Below are positions 48,058 to 57,556 of a stretch of DNA of 64,000 nucleotides, one piece after another. Every line of letters begins with the position of its first letter. The first letter of the stretch is position 1. This DNA comes from an uncultured Pelagibacteraceae bacterium. GTDB taxonomy: Bacteria > Pseudomonadota > Alphaproteobacteria > Pelagibacterales > Pelagibacteraceae. The stretch lies in assembly GCA_902615975.1 (NCBI GenBank), contig CACMRC010000006.1, positions 1 to 64,000 on the forward strand, in the 5' to 3' direction. The translations under genes were made by a program, and so were the position numbers. The notes under the pieces were generated by a model. It searched no databases. It was not told the DNA's origin and saw only the letters and a program-made list of their open reading frames with translations.

Positions 48058-49782
48058 TTAATTTTCTTCTTCTTTTTTCTTTAGATCCTCAGATAATGAT
48101 GAAAAAGGAAGATTTTTACCAGATCCCTCAGATCCATATTTTTCTAAAGCTTCTTTTTTTTCTATTTCCTCTAAAAGTTTAATACTTAATGAAACTTTTC
48201 TTTTTGAAATATCTAAATCTGCAATAGCACAGTCTAATTTTTCACCACCTGTCCACCTGCTAGGGCGAGCATCAGCAGAATTAATTGCTATTGCTGATTT
48301 TTTTATTTGAAAATCCATTTCACAGCCCTCTGGTCTTACAATTAATCCTTTATTATCTGTAGAAATAACTTTTACCGTTATAGTTTGATTTTTCGATTTA
48401 TCTTTAAACCAGTCAAAGGGATCTTTTTGTGTTTGTCTTAGACCGACTCTAATTTTTTGGTCAGATGTTTTTATTTCTAAAACTTTAACTTTTATTTTTT
48501 CACCTTTTTTATATTTGGCTAACTCTTCTTCTCCATTGTTTAAATATGTTAAATCATTGCAATGTAAAAAAGCGTCAATATCTAAATCAGCAATTTTAAC
48601 AAATAGAGAATATTCATTTTTATTTACAATTTCACCTTCAACAATACTATCAACAGGATAGTTTTTTTCAAATACTTCAAAAGGGTTTTCTTGAGTAAGT
48701 CTATGAGAGATGGCAACTCTTCTTTTATCTTTATCAATTTCAGTTATTACACAATTTATTTCATCTCCAACCTTAAACATTTTTTTTGCAGAAACATTTT
48801 TTTTAGTCCAGCTTAGTTCGCTTGAATGAAGAAGTGTAGTTAAGCCAGGTTCAAGCTCACAAAAAGCTCCAAAGTCCATCAATTTAACCACTTTAACTTT
48901 ATAAATTTTATTTAGTTCATAATTCTCTATATGTTCAAAAGGATCAGGTGATAGTTGTTTTACTGAGCATCCAACTTGCAATTTTTCCTTATCAACACTT
49001 ATTACTTTTAGATCATGTTTTTCACCGATATTAAAAACTTCATCAGGATGATTGACTCTAGAATATGAAATCTCTTGCAGATGAACCAAAACATCCAATT
49101 CTCCATTAACATTAAAGAAGCATCCAAATGAACTATAACCTTTTACTTCTGCATTTTTAATAATATCTCCTACTTTATATCGTTCTATAATTTTCGCTTT
49201 ATCCTCTTTTTTGAATGAAGAAATTATTTCTTTTCTTGAAACACATGCGTTACCTCTAATTTTGTCTAATTTAATTAATGCAAATTTTTGAGGCTCATTC
49301 ATCAAGTGACTTATGTCTTTCAAAGGCTTGTCACTTATTTGTGATCCAGGAAGAAACATTAACGAACCTGTCTCAATATGCTCAACTATACATCCTCCTT
49401 TACATTTTGAAGTGATTTTTCCCATAATAGGTTCATTTTTTTCATAAGCTTCGACCAACTTATCCCATCCTTTAATTTTCTGAGCTTTACTAGCAGATAC
49501 TAATACCTCACCATGTTTATCCTCAATTTTTTCCAATAAAACAGGTATACTTTCACCTATTTTAATTTTTTCTGACAATCCCATGCTTTTTAGTTCGTTT
49601 ATATCTAATACAGGTTCAGATTTTAAACCTTCCACAAAAAGAAACACAAATTTTTCTGTAATTTTGTTAATTTTCCCTTCTATAATTTTTCCTTCTTCTA
49701 TTTGAATTTTTGAAAGTTGGCTGTTGAGTAGTTTTTCGAATTCTTGAGATGCTGGATTTGTTAAATCTTTATAAATTTCCAT
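48058..49782 (-). CDS. rpsA: 30S ribosomal protein S1
   Basis: 574 residues with six S1 OB repeats, the proteobacterial number. Typical pieces: SRKEIISSFKKEDK, YSSFGCFFNVNGELDVLVHLQEISYSRVNHPDEVFNIGEKHDLKVI, LMDFGAFCELEPGLTTLLHSSELSW, and a C-terminal repeat ending SLSIKLLEEIEK. S1 delivers mRNA to the ribosome, which matters here because Shine-Dalgarno sites are weak. It overlaps cmk by 14 bp and lies 18 bp before ihfB: the aroA-cmk-rpsA-ihfB order is standard. Confidence 0.97.
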   Translation of the reverse strand: MEIYKDLTNPASQEFEKLLNSQLSKIQIEEGKIIEGKINKITEKFVFLFVEGLKSEPVLDINELKSMGLSEKIKIGESIPVLLEKIEDKHGEVLVSASKAQKIKGWDKLVEAYEKNEPIMGKITSKCKGGCIVEHIETGSLMFLPGSQISDKPLKDISHLMNEPQKFALIKLDKIRGNACVSRKEIISSFKKEDKAKIIERYKVGDIIKNAEVKGYSSFGCFFNVNGELDVLVHLQEISYSRVNHPDEVFNIGEKHDLKVISVDKEKLQVGCSVKQLSPDPFEHIENYELNKIYKVKVVKLMDFGAFCELEPGLTTLLHSSELSWTKKNVSAKKMFKVGDEINCVITEIDKDKRRVAISHRLTQENPFEVFEKNYPVDSIVEGEIVNKNEYSLFVKIADLDIDAFLHCNDLTYLNNGEEELAKYKKGEKIKVKVLEIKTSDQKIRVGLRQTQKDPFDWFKDKSKNQTITVKVISTDNKGLIVRPEGCEMDFQIKKSAIAINSADARPSRWTGGEKLDCAIADLDISKRKVSLSIKLLEEIEKKEALEKYGSEGSGKNLPFSSLSEDLKKKEEEN

Positions 49783-50437
49783 TAATATTTAATTTTTTGT
49801 CTATTATTTTTTTTATTTTTAAAAAACATGCTCTTTTAGTAAGGTTTGTCGTATTAATCAATAGTGAATCTTTTGTTTTCTTCAGTGGTGAAATCTTTCT
49901 ATTTTGGTCACTTTTGTCACGTTTTTTAATGCTTTTTAGAATATCACTATACAAAATGTTTTTATTAAATTTTTTTAGCTCTTTGTACCTTCTCAAAGCA
50001 CGCGTTTTTAAATTTGCAGTAATATAAAATTTAAAATCAGCATCTGGAACAATTTTATAGGTAATGTCTCTACCATCTAGACATGAACCATTATATTTTT
50101 TCGGCGGATTGTGAGCTAAATTAATTTGTAAAGAATGAACTGCTTTCCTAATATAATTTAGTTGTGAAATTTTTGATGCTTGATTGCTTATTTTATTACT
50201 TAACAACCTATTATCAGCAAGATATCTTATATTTAAATTATTAACTTTGGATTTTATAAATTTTTTATTAAATCTTTTTGGATATTTGAGACTTAAAAAA
50301 GCAATGTACCTATAAATTTTTCCAGTATCTAGATAAAATAGATTATAATGTTTGGAAATAGATTTTGCTAGTGTCCCAGCTCCCGCAGCAGCAGGGGAAT
50401 CAATTGCTATTTTTAAAATATTCTTTCTTTTTATCAT
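49769..50437 (-). CDS. cmk: Cytidylate kinase
   Basis: Phosphorylates CMP and dCMP. 222 residues. P-loop-like IAIDSPAAAGAGTLAKSI (the usual GPxxSGKST glycine-lysine pattern is altered to SPAAAGAGTLAKS), YLDTGKIYR, SCLDGRDITYKIVPDADFKFYITA and RRYKEL. The lysine of GKST appears to be replaced by GAGT with a later AKS, so the ATP site deviates from the textbook form; all other CMP kinase motifs are in place. It overlaps aroA by 4 bp and rpsA by 14 bp. Confidence 0.9.
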   Translation of the reverse strand: MIKRKNILKIAIDSPAAAGAGTLAKSISKHYNLFYLDTGKIYRYIAFLSLKYPKRFNKKFIKSKVNNLNIRYLADNRLLSNKISNQASKISQLNYIRKAVHSLQINLAHNPPKKYNGSCLDGRDITYKIVPDADFKFYITANLKTRALRRYKELKKFNKNILYSDILKSIKKRDKSDQNRKISPLKKTKDSLLINTTNLTKRACFLKIKKIIDKKLNINGNL

Positions 50438-51753
50438 GACTTTAACTTGCTGATGATTTTTAAAAAATCTGGAAATGAAGATTTTATAGAATCTTTATCA
50501 TGAATTTTCCATTGACCTCCAAAAGATAGAGCAGCAATTACACTTGTCATAAAAACCCTATGATCTTTTAAATAATTTTTTATAACAATTTTTTTATTTA
50601 TATTTAATTCTGGATTGCCAAATATTTTAATGGAGTCTTTTGTGATAATTGTTTTTATTCCCATTTTTTTTAAAATTTTTCCTCCCCATTTTAATCTTGG
50701 ACTTTCTTTTTGATCAAGCTCGCCTATATTTTTAAAATAAGAAATTCCTTTAGCTTTTGCTGCTACTAAAAAAATTACTAAAAATTCGTCTATCGCACCA
50801 CTATTTAAATTTGTAGGACAATTAATTGCTTTTAAAGTTTTAGGGCTTTTTATTTTAATATCAGCATTTTTTTCTCCTTTGTAAATTCGATTATTTTTCA
50901 AAGAAATTTTTACTCCCATCATCTTTAGAATAGTAATTATTCCTATGCGAGATGGATTTACATTAACATTTCTTATAATCAGTTCAGAGTTATTGTTTAA
51001 AGCAGTAAGAACCATAAAAAATGCACTAGAGCTTATATCTGAAGGGATGTTGTAATTAAGTGTTTTAATTTTATTTACTTTTTTTACTTTTATTTCATCG
51101 TATTTTTTTTTATTTTTTATTGAAATTGGCAAATCGAGATATCTACATAAAAGCTCAGTATGATTTCTTGATTTTTTTGAAATTATCACAGTTGTGCCTG
51201 GTGATTTCATACCTGCAAAAATTACAGAAGTTTTGCATTGAGCTGAGCCTCTTTTTTCAAAATAATTTATGGGCTTTAGATTTGGAGATCCTGTAATTTT
51301 AAGAGGTAAAGTTTTATTGTTTTTCAAAATAAATTTTGCACCAAATTTACTTAATGGTTCAGCAATTCTTTTAAAATCTCTTTTGGAGAGACTCTTATCG
51401 CCTATTAATTTAATTGTTTCTGGTGTATCTACTAAAATACCAAGAATTAGCCTTCCAAGAGTGCCTGAATTTTTTGCATTTATAATAAGATTTTTTTTAA
51501 ATTGGTATCCACTTGGACCTTTTCCATAAATTGTACATAATTTTTTAGATAAAATTACTTTAATACCTAGTTTTTTTATTGTTTCGATTGAGGCCAAAAC
51601 ATCCTCGGATCTTAATAAATTACTAGCTTTAGAAACTCCATTTGCTAATGATGCAAATAAAACCCATCTTATACTAATACTTTTATCACCACTCACTTTG
51701 ATTATTTTATTAAATTGGGATATTTTATTTTTAATTAACACTGATCTTGACAT
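50434..51753 (-). CDS. aroA: 3-phosphoshikimate 1-carboxyvinyltransferase (EPSP synthase)
   Basis: Sixth shikimate pathway step. 439 residues, EPT fold. VSGDKSISIRWVLFASLANG lies at the N-terminus, NAKNSGTLGRLILGIL at the phosphoenolpyruvate site, GDKSLSKRDF and SAQCKTSVIFAG follow, and SRNHTELL resembles the RxHTE motif of class II enzymes. The PEP-site Gly is present (NSGT). It lies 14 nt after lptB and overlaps cmk by 4 bp. Confidence 0.95.
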   Translation of the reverse strand: MSRSVLIKNKISQFNKIIKVSGDKSISIRWVLFASLANGVSKASNLLRSEDVLASIETIKKLGIKVILSKKLCTIYGKGPSGYQFKKNLIINAKNSGTLGRLILGILVDTPETIKLIGDKSLSKRDFKRIAEPLSKFGAKFILKNNKTLPLKITGSPNLKPINYFEKRGSAQCKTSVIFAGMKSPGTTVIISKKSRNHTELLCRYLDLPISIKNKKKYDEIKVKKVNKIKTLNYNIPSDISSSAFFMVLTALNNNSELIIRNVNVNPSRIGIITILKMMGVKISLKNNRIYKGEKNADIKIKSPKTLKAINCPTNLNSGAIDEFLVIFLVAAKAKGISYFKNIGELDQKESPRLKWGGKILKKMGIKTIITKDSIKIFGNPELNINKKIVIKNYLKDHRVFMTSVIAALSFGGQWKIHDKDSIKSSFPDFLKIISKLKS

Positions 51754-51767
51754 CTAATACTATAATA

Positions 51768-52544
51768 TTAATTAAACTTGAAACTTTCACCGAAGTACGC
51801 ATTTTTTGCATTAATATCTTTGACTAAATTTGAGGGTGAATTTTGAGCAACTACTTTTCCATTGCTTAATATCATGGCCATATCCACACAAGCCAAAAGA
51901 TCTCTTGCTTGATGATCACAAATACAAATAGTAATGTTATTTTCTTGTTGCAATTTAACAATAGTTTCTTGTAACATTTTAATAGTTAATACATCAAGTG
52001 CAGCAAAACATTCATCTAATAAAAGAACTTTTGGTTCACTTAAAAGAGATAAAGCAATCACTAATTTCTTTTTTTGACCACCGGATAAAAATTTTCCTTT
52101 AATGTCTTTTAAGTTGTCTAATTCAAATTTAGACAATAAATAGTTTATTCTTTCATCTCTAAGTTTTTTATTTGCTATAACAATTTCACTTATAGCTTTT
52201 AAATTTTCATGAAGGGTTAGGTCATTAAAATATCCACCGTATTGAGGAACATACCCAACTTGAAATTTTTTAGTTCTTAAATAAATTGGATATTGAGTAA
52301 CCTCCTCTCCTTGGATTTTAATTTTTCCGTTTTTTGGTTTTACCAGGCCAGTTATTAAGTTAAATATTGTTGATTTTCCAACACCATTAGGCCCTAGCAT
52401 CCCAAAAATTTGTCCCTGGTTTATTTTAAAATTAATATTGTCTAAAATTAGACGTCCACCATAAGATAATGAAACATTCTCAAACTCGATAACAGGATTT
52501 AGATTTTTAAACGATTTAATTCTAAATTTTTTAATTATTGCCAT
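51768..52544 (-). CDS. lptB: LPS export ABC transporter ATP-binding protein
   Basis: Cytoplasmic ATPase that powers lipopolysaccharide extraction with LptFG. 258 residues: Walker A GPNGVGKST, Q-loop YVPQYGGYFNDLTLHENL, signature LSGGQKKK, Walker B VLLLDECFAALD and switch His in CDHQARDLL. It has about 20 extra N-terminal residues compared with short LptB forms. It overlaps lptC by 14 bp. The usual lptA gene between lptC and lptB is absent. Confidence 0.93.
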   Translation of the reverse strand: MAIIKKFRIKSFKNLNPVIEFENVSLSYGGRLILDNINFKINQGQIFGMLGPNGVGKSTIFNLITGLVKPKNGKIKIQGEEVTQYPIYLRTKKFQVGYVPQYGGYFNDLTLHENLKAISEIVIANKKLRDERINYLLSKFELDNLKDIKGKFLSGGQKKKLVIALSLLSEPKVLLLDECFAALDVLTIKMLQETIVKLQQENNITICICDHQARDLLACVDMAMILSNGKVVAQNSPSNLVKDINAKNAYFGESFKFN

Positions 52545-53121
52545 TTTTGTTTATACTTTTAATATTTACTTTGTCTTTAGTATTGTATCTATAAATTTTA
52601 GTGTCTTTTGTTTGTATATTAATTTCAACCACATCACCTTTTAAAATATTTTCTAAATTTGTATAGATAACATTTTTAGAGATAATCATAGAGTTTCTTT
52701 TTAAAGAAAAATCCAGATATTCACTGTTAATTTTATTATCTAGATACTTAACTATTACATTTTTAGAAAAAATTGTATCAAAATTATTAATATTATATTT
52801 ACCAAAATTAGAGTCGATTGTTATTTCGTTTGAGTCAGTTAATTTAATTAGTGCTTTTACGTCAGTAAGAAATACTATATTTGTATTTGAATAGTCAATT
52901 TCGCCTGTTAATGCTGTAATGGTATAGGAATTTCCATCTGCATCATTTGATGAATAATATACGTTGTCAATTATATTTGAGGTATAAATATCTTCCTCTG
53001 TTTTAATATTTGACTTTTCATTTATTTCAGTTTTTTTTGACTCAGGGTATCCGAGTATTAAAATTAAAATACATACAAGAGAAAAAATAATTAAAAAAAT
53101 TATTATTTTTTTCTTTTTCAT
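52531..53121 (-). CDS. lptC: LPS export system protein LptC
   Basis: 196 residues: an N-terminal membrane anchor (about 5-26), a polar linker, and a periplasmic beta-jellyroll-type region with SYTITALTGEIDYSNTNIVFL and SNFGKYNINNFDTIFSKNVIVKYLDNKINSEYLDFS. The single anchor and place between kdsD and lptB indicate LptC, which connects LptFGB to LptA. One-base overlap with kdsD and 14-bp overlap with lptB. LptA shares the fold but has a cleavable signal; no second copy is here. Confidence 0.87.
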   Translation of the reverse strand: MKKKKIIIFLIIFSLVCILILILGYPESKKTEINEKSNIKTEEDIYTSNIIDNVYYSSNDADGNSYTITALTGEIDYSNTNIVFLTDVKALIKLTDSNEITIDSNFGKYNINNFDTIFSKNVIVKYLDNKINSEYLDFSLKRNSMIISKNVIYTNLENILKGDVVEINIQTKDTKIYRYNTKDKVNIKSINKNGNN

Positions 53122-54089
53122 CAGGTAACATTTGATTGTAAAATATGGTGTATATGAACTATACCGACTGTTTTCGTTTTATTCTTTTTATTAAAAACAC
53201 ATAGCGAGGTAATTTTTTTACTATTCATAAGAGCCAAAGCTTTTGCCGCAAGAGCATCTTTGTTAATTCCTATAGGTTTTTTGGTCATTATACCTCTAAC
53301 TTTTGAAGATAATAAATTAATTTTTTTTTGATTATATCTTCTAATTTGACCATCAGTGATTATTCCAATAGTTTTATTCATTTTGTTTTGTACTAAAACT
53401 ACACCTAGTTTTTTATTATTTAAAATTTTTAACGCATCTTTCATTTTTGTATTTTCTTTCACAAAAGGAATTTTGTCTCCGCTTACCATTACGTCCTCAA
53501 CTGTTTTTAATTGAGTACCCAAACTTCCAGCTGGATGGATTTTTTTAAAATCTAATTTACCAAATTTTTTATAACGCATTGATGCTATTGCAAGAGCATC
53601 ACCTATAGCTAATTGAACCGTGGTACTGGATGTGGGAATTATACCCTCAGCTTCTTGAACATTAGGACTTAAAATTTTTATATCAGATGCCTTGTATAAT
53701 ATTGAGTTTTTTTTAGAAACTATACCAATTAATAATATTTTATTTCTATTTGCATATTGAATTATATTTTTTAATTCATTAGTTTGTCCAGAATTACTAA
53801 TAAGAATTAAAACATCCTTTTTTGATATACTTCCCAAGTCTCCATGAGAAGAGTCTCCTGCAGATAAGCTAAATGCAGGTGTGCCTACAGAAGATAAAGT
53901 TGCAGCTATTTTTGATGCAATTAATCCACTTTTACCTACACCACACAGAATTACTTTTGATTGACATTTTGCAATTTGGAGTACCGCTTGATTAAATGAA
54001 TTATTAATATTTTTTTTTAATTGCTGAAGAGCTTTGATTTCAAGATTTATTACATCTTTAGCAGTAGAAATAAATTTTTTACTTTTCAT
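53121..54089 (-). CDS. kdsD: Arabinose-5-phosphate isomerase
   Basis: Makes D-arabinose 5-phosphate for KDO. 322 residues from the ATG at 54089, which overlaps the rnd stop by one base (TAATG); an in-frame TTG at 54101 is less likely. The SIS domain has LCGVGKSGLIASKIAATLSSVGTPAFSLSAGDSSHGDLGSI and LISNSGQTNEL, then PTSSTTVQLAIGDALAIASM. Two C-terminal CBS domains follow. kdsB lies at 59.1 kb, so two KDO steps are in the window. Confidence 0.96.
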   Translation of the reverse strand: MKSKKFISTAKDVINLEIKALQQLKKNINNSFNQAVLQIAKCQSKVILCGVGKSGLIASKIAATLSSVGTPAFSLSAGDSSHGDLGSISKKDVLILISNSGQTNELKNIIQYANRNKILLIGIVSKKNSILYKASDIKILSPNVQEAEGIIPTSSTTVQLAIGDALAIASMRYKKFGKLDFKKIHPAGSLGTQLKTVEDVMVSGDKIPFVKENTKMKDALKILNNKKLGVVLVQNKMNKTIGIITDGQIRRYNQKKINLLSSKVRGIMTKKPIGINKDALAAKALALMNSKKITSLCVFNKKNKTKTVGIVHIHHILQSNVT

Positions 54090-54700
54090 TAATGTGACCA
54101 AATATCATCCTTAAACTCTGCTAAATCAAGTTCAATTCTTGTTTTTAAAAACTTTAAACAATCTTTGTAAAGTTTAACTCTATTTTCTCTCTCAAGTATA
54201 ATATTTAATTCTTCATGAATTTTATGAAGATAAATAACATCATTTGCCGCATATTTAAGTTGGCCACTTGAAAGTTCGCCACCAAAATCTGAAGTTTGAA
54301 ATTGTTTACTTATATCAACGTTAGCAAATTCTTTAATTAAAGTTTTTAATGAATGATTGTCACTAAAAGTCCTTGCAAGTTTAGATTGAATTTTGGTGCA
54401 CTCAATATTATTTACGTCAGTTTTTAAGTAATATTTTATATGGGCTAAGTCACTTCTAGCGTAGTGGAAGATCTTCTTTATATTTTCATTATTTAATATC
54501 TTAATTAGATTAGGAGCATTATAATTATTTCTATCAAATTGAACTAAATGAGCATTCGAATTACCTGTAGATATTTGGATTAAACATAGTGGATCACGTC
54601 TGACATTTAGACCCATAAACTCACAATCGATTGCTAATATGTTGCTCAACTGCAAATTCTCGGGTATATCCCCTTTGTAAAGCTGAATATTATTACTCAT
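54089..54700 (-). CDS. rnd: Ribonuclease D-like 3'-5' exonuclease (short, no HRDC domain)
   Basis: 203 residues, a lone DEDDy exonuclease domain: AIDCEFMGLNVRRDPLCLIQIS (Asp, Glu), IFHYARSDLAHIKYYL, and LKYAANDVIYLHKIHEEL (Tyr, Asp). The HRDC domains of E. coli RNase D are missing; short forms are common in alphaproteobacteria beside kdsD-lptC. Probable role in tRNA or other RNA 3' trimming. It heads the 14-gene minus-strand series. Confidence 0.9.
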   Translation of the reverse strand: MSNNIQLYKGDIPENLQLSNILAIDCEFMGLNVRRDPLCLIQISTGNSNAHLVQFDRNNYNAPNLIKILNNENIKKIFHYARSDLAHIKYYLKTDVNNIECTKIQSKLARTFSDNHSLKTLIKEFANVDISKQFQTSDFGGELSSGQLKYAANDVIYLHKIHEELNIILERENRVKLYKDCLKFLKTRIELDLAEFKDDIWSH

Positions 54701-54735
54701 TTAGATCATATATATATGAAAGCAAAAAATTGTCT

Positions 54736-55728
54736 ATGAAAGCTAAAAATGTTTTAATTTTTGGGTGTTCAGGTCAAATAGGTCGCTCAGTTGTTAGAAA
54801 GCTGACCAAGGATAATTATACTGTAACTGCAGTAACCAGAAATATTCACCAAAAAGGCATTATTCTCAAAACCCTTGGCAATGCTGGTTTTATTAATATT
54901 GTTGAAGTTAATATATTTGATGAAAACAAAATTAGAGAGCTTTTTAAAAATGCAGATATTTGTATAAATCTAGTCGGGATTTTATTTGAGCAAAAAAAAG
55001 GCAATACATTTAAAAACATCCATACTGTTTTCCCATCAATTTTAGCAAAGCTTTGTAAAGAATATAATCTCAAACATTTTATTCACTTATCGGCACTAGG
55101 AATTAATGATGCAGTCGACTCTAATTATGCTAAAAGTAAACTTGATGGAGAAAATGAAATCTTCAAAAACTTTCCTTTAGCTACAATTTTAAGGCCATCG
55201 ATTGTTTATTCTGTGGAAGATAATTTTACTACAAATTTCATGACCTTATTGAGCAGACTTCCTATATTTCCCATTTATTATGGTGGTAACAGTCGATTTG
55301 CCCCCATAGCTTGTGGTGATTTAACTGATACGATACATCATGTGATTTTAAATAATATCTATTCTAAAATTATAGAGTGTGTGGGCCCAGAGATTATTAC
55401 TTTCAAAGAGATATTGCAAAGATTATTAAGTCTTATTGGTAAAAAAAGAATTTTATTACCCTTTCCTTTAAAATTAGCAGAGCTCTCAGCAAGTTTTTTT
55501 GAGATATTCCCTAACCCTTTACTTACAAGGGATCAGTTAAGACTTTTAAAATATGATAATATTGCATCAGGTAAGTATAAAACTAATTCAGATATTGGAA
55601 TTCCAAGTAAAAGATATTTCAATGATGAAGTAGAAAAGTATTGTTATATGTGGAGAGAGGGGGGACAATTCTCAACAAAAAAATATACTTCTAATGACGA
55701 TTTAGAAAAAAATTCTAGGCAAAATTAA
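54736..55728 (+). CDS. NDUFA9-like NAD(P)-binding protein (complex I-associated SDR family)
   Basis: 330 residues from the ATG at 54736; upstream in-frame codons overlap the divergent rnd start and are rejected. Extended-SDR Rossmann signature LIFGCSGQIGRSVVRKL, ALGINDAVDSNYAKSKLDGE (YxxxK), RPSIVYSVEDNFTTNF. This is the alphaproteobacterial relative of mitochondrial complex I subunit NDUFA9. Its role in bacteria is uncertain. It is divergent from rnd with a 35-bp gap and overlaps gcrA 3' ends by 4 bp. Confidence 0.88.
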   Translation: MKAKNVLIFGCSGQIGRSVVRKLTKDNYTVTAVTRNIHQKGIILKTLGNAGFINIVEVNIFDENKIRELFKNADICINLVGILFEQKKGNTFKNIHTVFPSILAKLCKEYNLKHFIHLSALGINDAVDSNYAKSKLDGENEIFKNFPLATILRPSIVYSVEDNFTTNFMTLLSRLPIFPIYYGGNSRFAPIACGDLTDTIHHVILNNIYSKIIECVGPEIITFKEILQRLLSLIGKKRILLPFPLKLAELSASFFEIFPNPLLTRDQLRLLKYDNIASGKYKTNSDIGIPSKRYFNDEVEKYCYMWREGGQFSTKKYTSNDDLEKNSRQN

Positions 55729-56219
55729 GCAGATTTAATTTTCTTTCCTAAAAATTCTGGAACTTCCTCTTTTTCAATTACATCCTCTTTTTTACCTTTT
55801 GGCTGATAAGCATAAAGCAGATGCAACTTACAATATGAAAAGTCTTTTAAAGAAGATCTTCCACAGAAATAAAAAGATTTTTCATCTGGGTGACCAATCG
55901 GCCACTTACATGAGTTTTCGTCAAGTTCTTCGAGTTGCTTAGGGTTTTCTGGTTCAAAATCTTTTTCTATAATTAATGATTTAAATTTACTTTTGCGTCC
56001 TTTTCTAGATTTTGTATTTTGTTCATTTAAACTATTTTGAAAATCTTGATTAGAAGTAGCTGTTCGAGTTTTGATTTTTGCAGATAAATTTAGTCTATGA
56101 GCTTTACCAATCACAGCATTTCTGCTTATACCCCCAATAATTTCGGCAATCTGACTTGCGGTATTTCCTTTACCCCAAAGTTCTTTTAATTTATTTACTT
56201 TTTCATCTGTCCAACTCAT
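55725..56219 (-). CDS. gcrA: GcrA cell cycle regulator
   Basis: 164 residues. N-terminal helix-turn-helix MSWTDEKVNKLKELWGKGNTASQIAEIIGGISRNAVIGKAHRLNLS is the GcrA signature. A charged linker follows, then a C-terminal domain with CKWPIGHP and FCGRSSLKDFSYCKLH (cysteine/histidine rich), which in Caulobacter contacts RNA polymerase sigma factor. GcrA activates promoters with methylated GANTC sites. It precedes argD divergently, a common alphaproteobacterial arrangement. Confidence 0.94.
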   Translation of the reverse strand: MSWTDEKVNKLKELWGKGNTASQIAEIIGGISRNAVIGKAHRLNLSAKIKTRTATSNQDFQNSLNEQNTKSRKGRKSKFKSLIIEKDFEPENPKQLEELDENSCKWPIGHPDEKSFYFCGRSSLKDFSYCKLHLLYAYQPKGKKEDVIEKEEVPEFLGKKIKSA

Positions 56220-56388
56220 ATATCAATATCTTGTATATTAAGTTTATAAAATCACAATATACTGATATAAGATTAAATTAAACAATCAAAAAATCAGAGT
56301 TATCAACATTAATAAGCAAATTAAGTGTATGTATATTTTCAATCCCAACTTGTATTAATAATTAAACTTTATAAAACAATTTAAATTT

Positions 56389-57555
56389 ATGAGTTATTTA
56401 GCAAAAAATTATAATAGAAAAAAAATTGCTTTTAATTATGGAAAAGGAACTTATCTTTTTTCAACAAATGGAAAAAAATATTTAGATTTTGTTCAAGGAA
56501 TAGCTGTTAACTCTTTAGGTCATGCTCATCCAAAATTAGTTAAAACAATAAGAGACCAATCAAAAAAACTTTGGCATGTTTCTAATGCTTTTCAAATTCC
56601 AGAAGGAGAAAAATTAGCGAAAAAGTTGTGCCAAAAAACATTTGCTGATTATGTTATATTTCAAAATTCAGGAGCAGAAGCCACAGAGGCAGCAATAAAG
56701 GTTGCTAGAAGATATTTTTATTCTATTGGCAAACCCCATAAAAATAGAGTTTTGTGCATTAAAAATTCCTTCCACGGAAGAACTTTAGCGGCAATTTTTG
56801 CGAGTGGATCAAAGAAAATGACAGAGGGATTTGGTCCCAAAGTAACAGGTTTTGATCATTTTACTTTTGGAGATCATAATTCTCTCAAAAAGAAAATTAA
56901 TAAAAATACAGCCGCTATCATGGTCGAAACTATTATGGGTGAAGGTGGTATAAAAGTGATACCAGATTGGTGCTTAAAAGAATTAAGAATATTATGTAAC
57001 AAGAAAAAAATATTATTAATTCTTGATGAAGTTCAGTGTGGAATAGGAAGATCTGGTGATTTCTTTGCTTTTGAAAAATCTAAAGTAAAACCTGATATCG
57101 TGCCAATTGCAAAAGGAATAGGTGGAGGATTTCCTATTGGAGCGGTTTTAATGAATAAAAAAGTTGCCTCGTGCATGACATCAGGCACTCATGGTTCAAC
57201 ATTTGGAGGAAATCCTTTGGCGATGTCAGTAGGTAATGCGGTAATGGAAATAATATCAAATAAGAAATTTTTAAATAATGTAAAAAATTTATCAAAATAT
57301 TTTTTACTTAAACTTAATAAAATTCAAGAAAAATATCCAAATGTGATTAAGCAAATTAGAGGAAAGGGTTTTTTGATTGGGATACAATTATACAAAGATC
57401 AAACTGAATTTATAAAAAAATTGATGGATAATCAGCTATTAACTATTCGAGCAGCAGAAAATGTTGTTCGTATTTTACCTCCATTAAATGTTAAGAGAAA
57501 TGAAATAGATTTAGCAATTAAAATAATTGAAAAGGTTTGTTCACAGATAAAATAA
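56389..57555 (+). CDS. argD: Acetylornithine aminotransferase
   Basis: PLP-dependent transaminase of arginine synthesis, possibly also acting in lysine synthesis. 388 residues. NSGAEATEAAIKVARRY, SFHGRTLAAIFASG, ILDEVQCGIGRSGDFFAFE and the PLP lysine region PIAKGIGGGFPIGAVL with HGSTFGGNPLAMSVG are all present. 169 bp of non-coding DNA separates it from the divergent gcrA; a TATAAA at 56370-56375 could be its -10 box. argF follows after one base. Confidence 0.97.
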   Translation: MSYLAKNYNRKKIAFNYGKGTYLFSTNGKKYLDFVQGIAVNSLGHAHPKLVKTIRDQSKKLWHVSNAFQIPEGEKLAKKLCQKTFADYVIFQNSGAEATEAAIKVARRYFYSIGKPHKNRVLCIKNSFHGRTLAAIFASGSKKMTEGFGPKVTGFDHFTFGDHNSLKKKINKNTAAIMVETIMGEGGIKVIPDWCLKELRILCNKKKILLILDEVQCGIGRSGDFFAFEKSKVKPDIVPIAKGIGGGFPIGAVLMNKKVASCMTSGTHGSTFGGNPLAMSVGNAVMEIISNKKFLNNVKNLSKYFLLKLNKIQEKYPNVIKQIRGKGFLIGIQLYKDQTEFIKKLMDNQLLTIRAAENVVRILPPLNVKRNEIDLAIKIIEKVCSQIK

Positions 57556-57556
57556 T

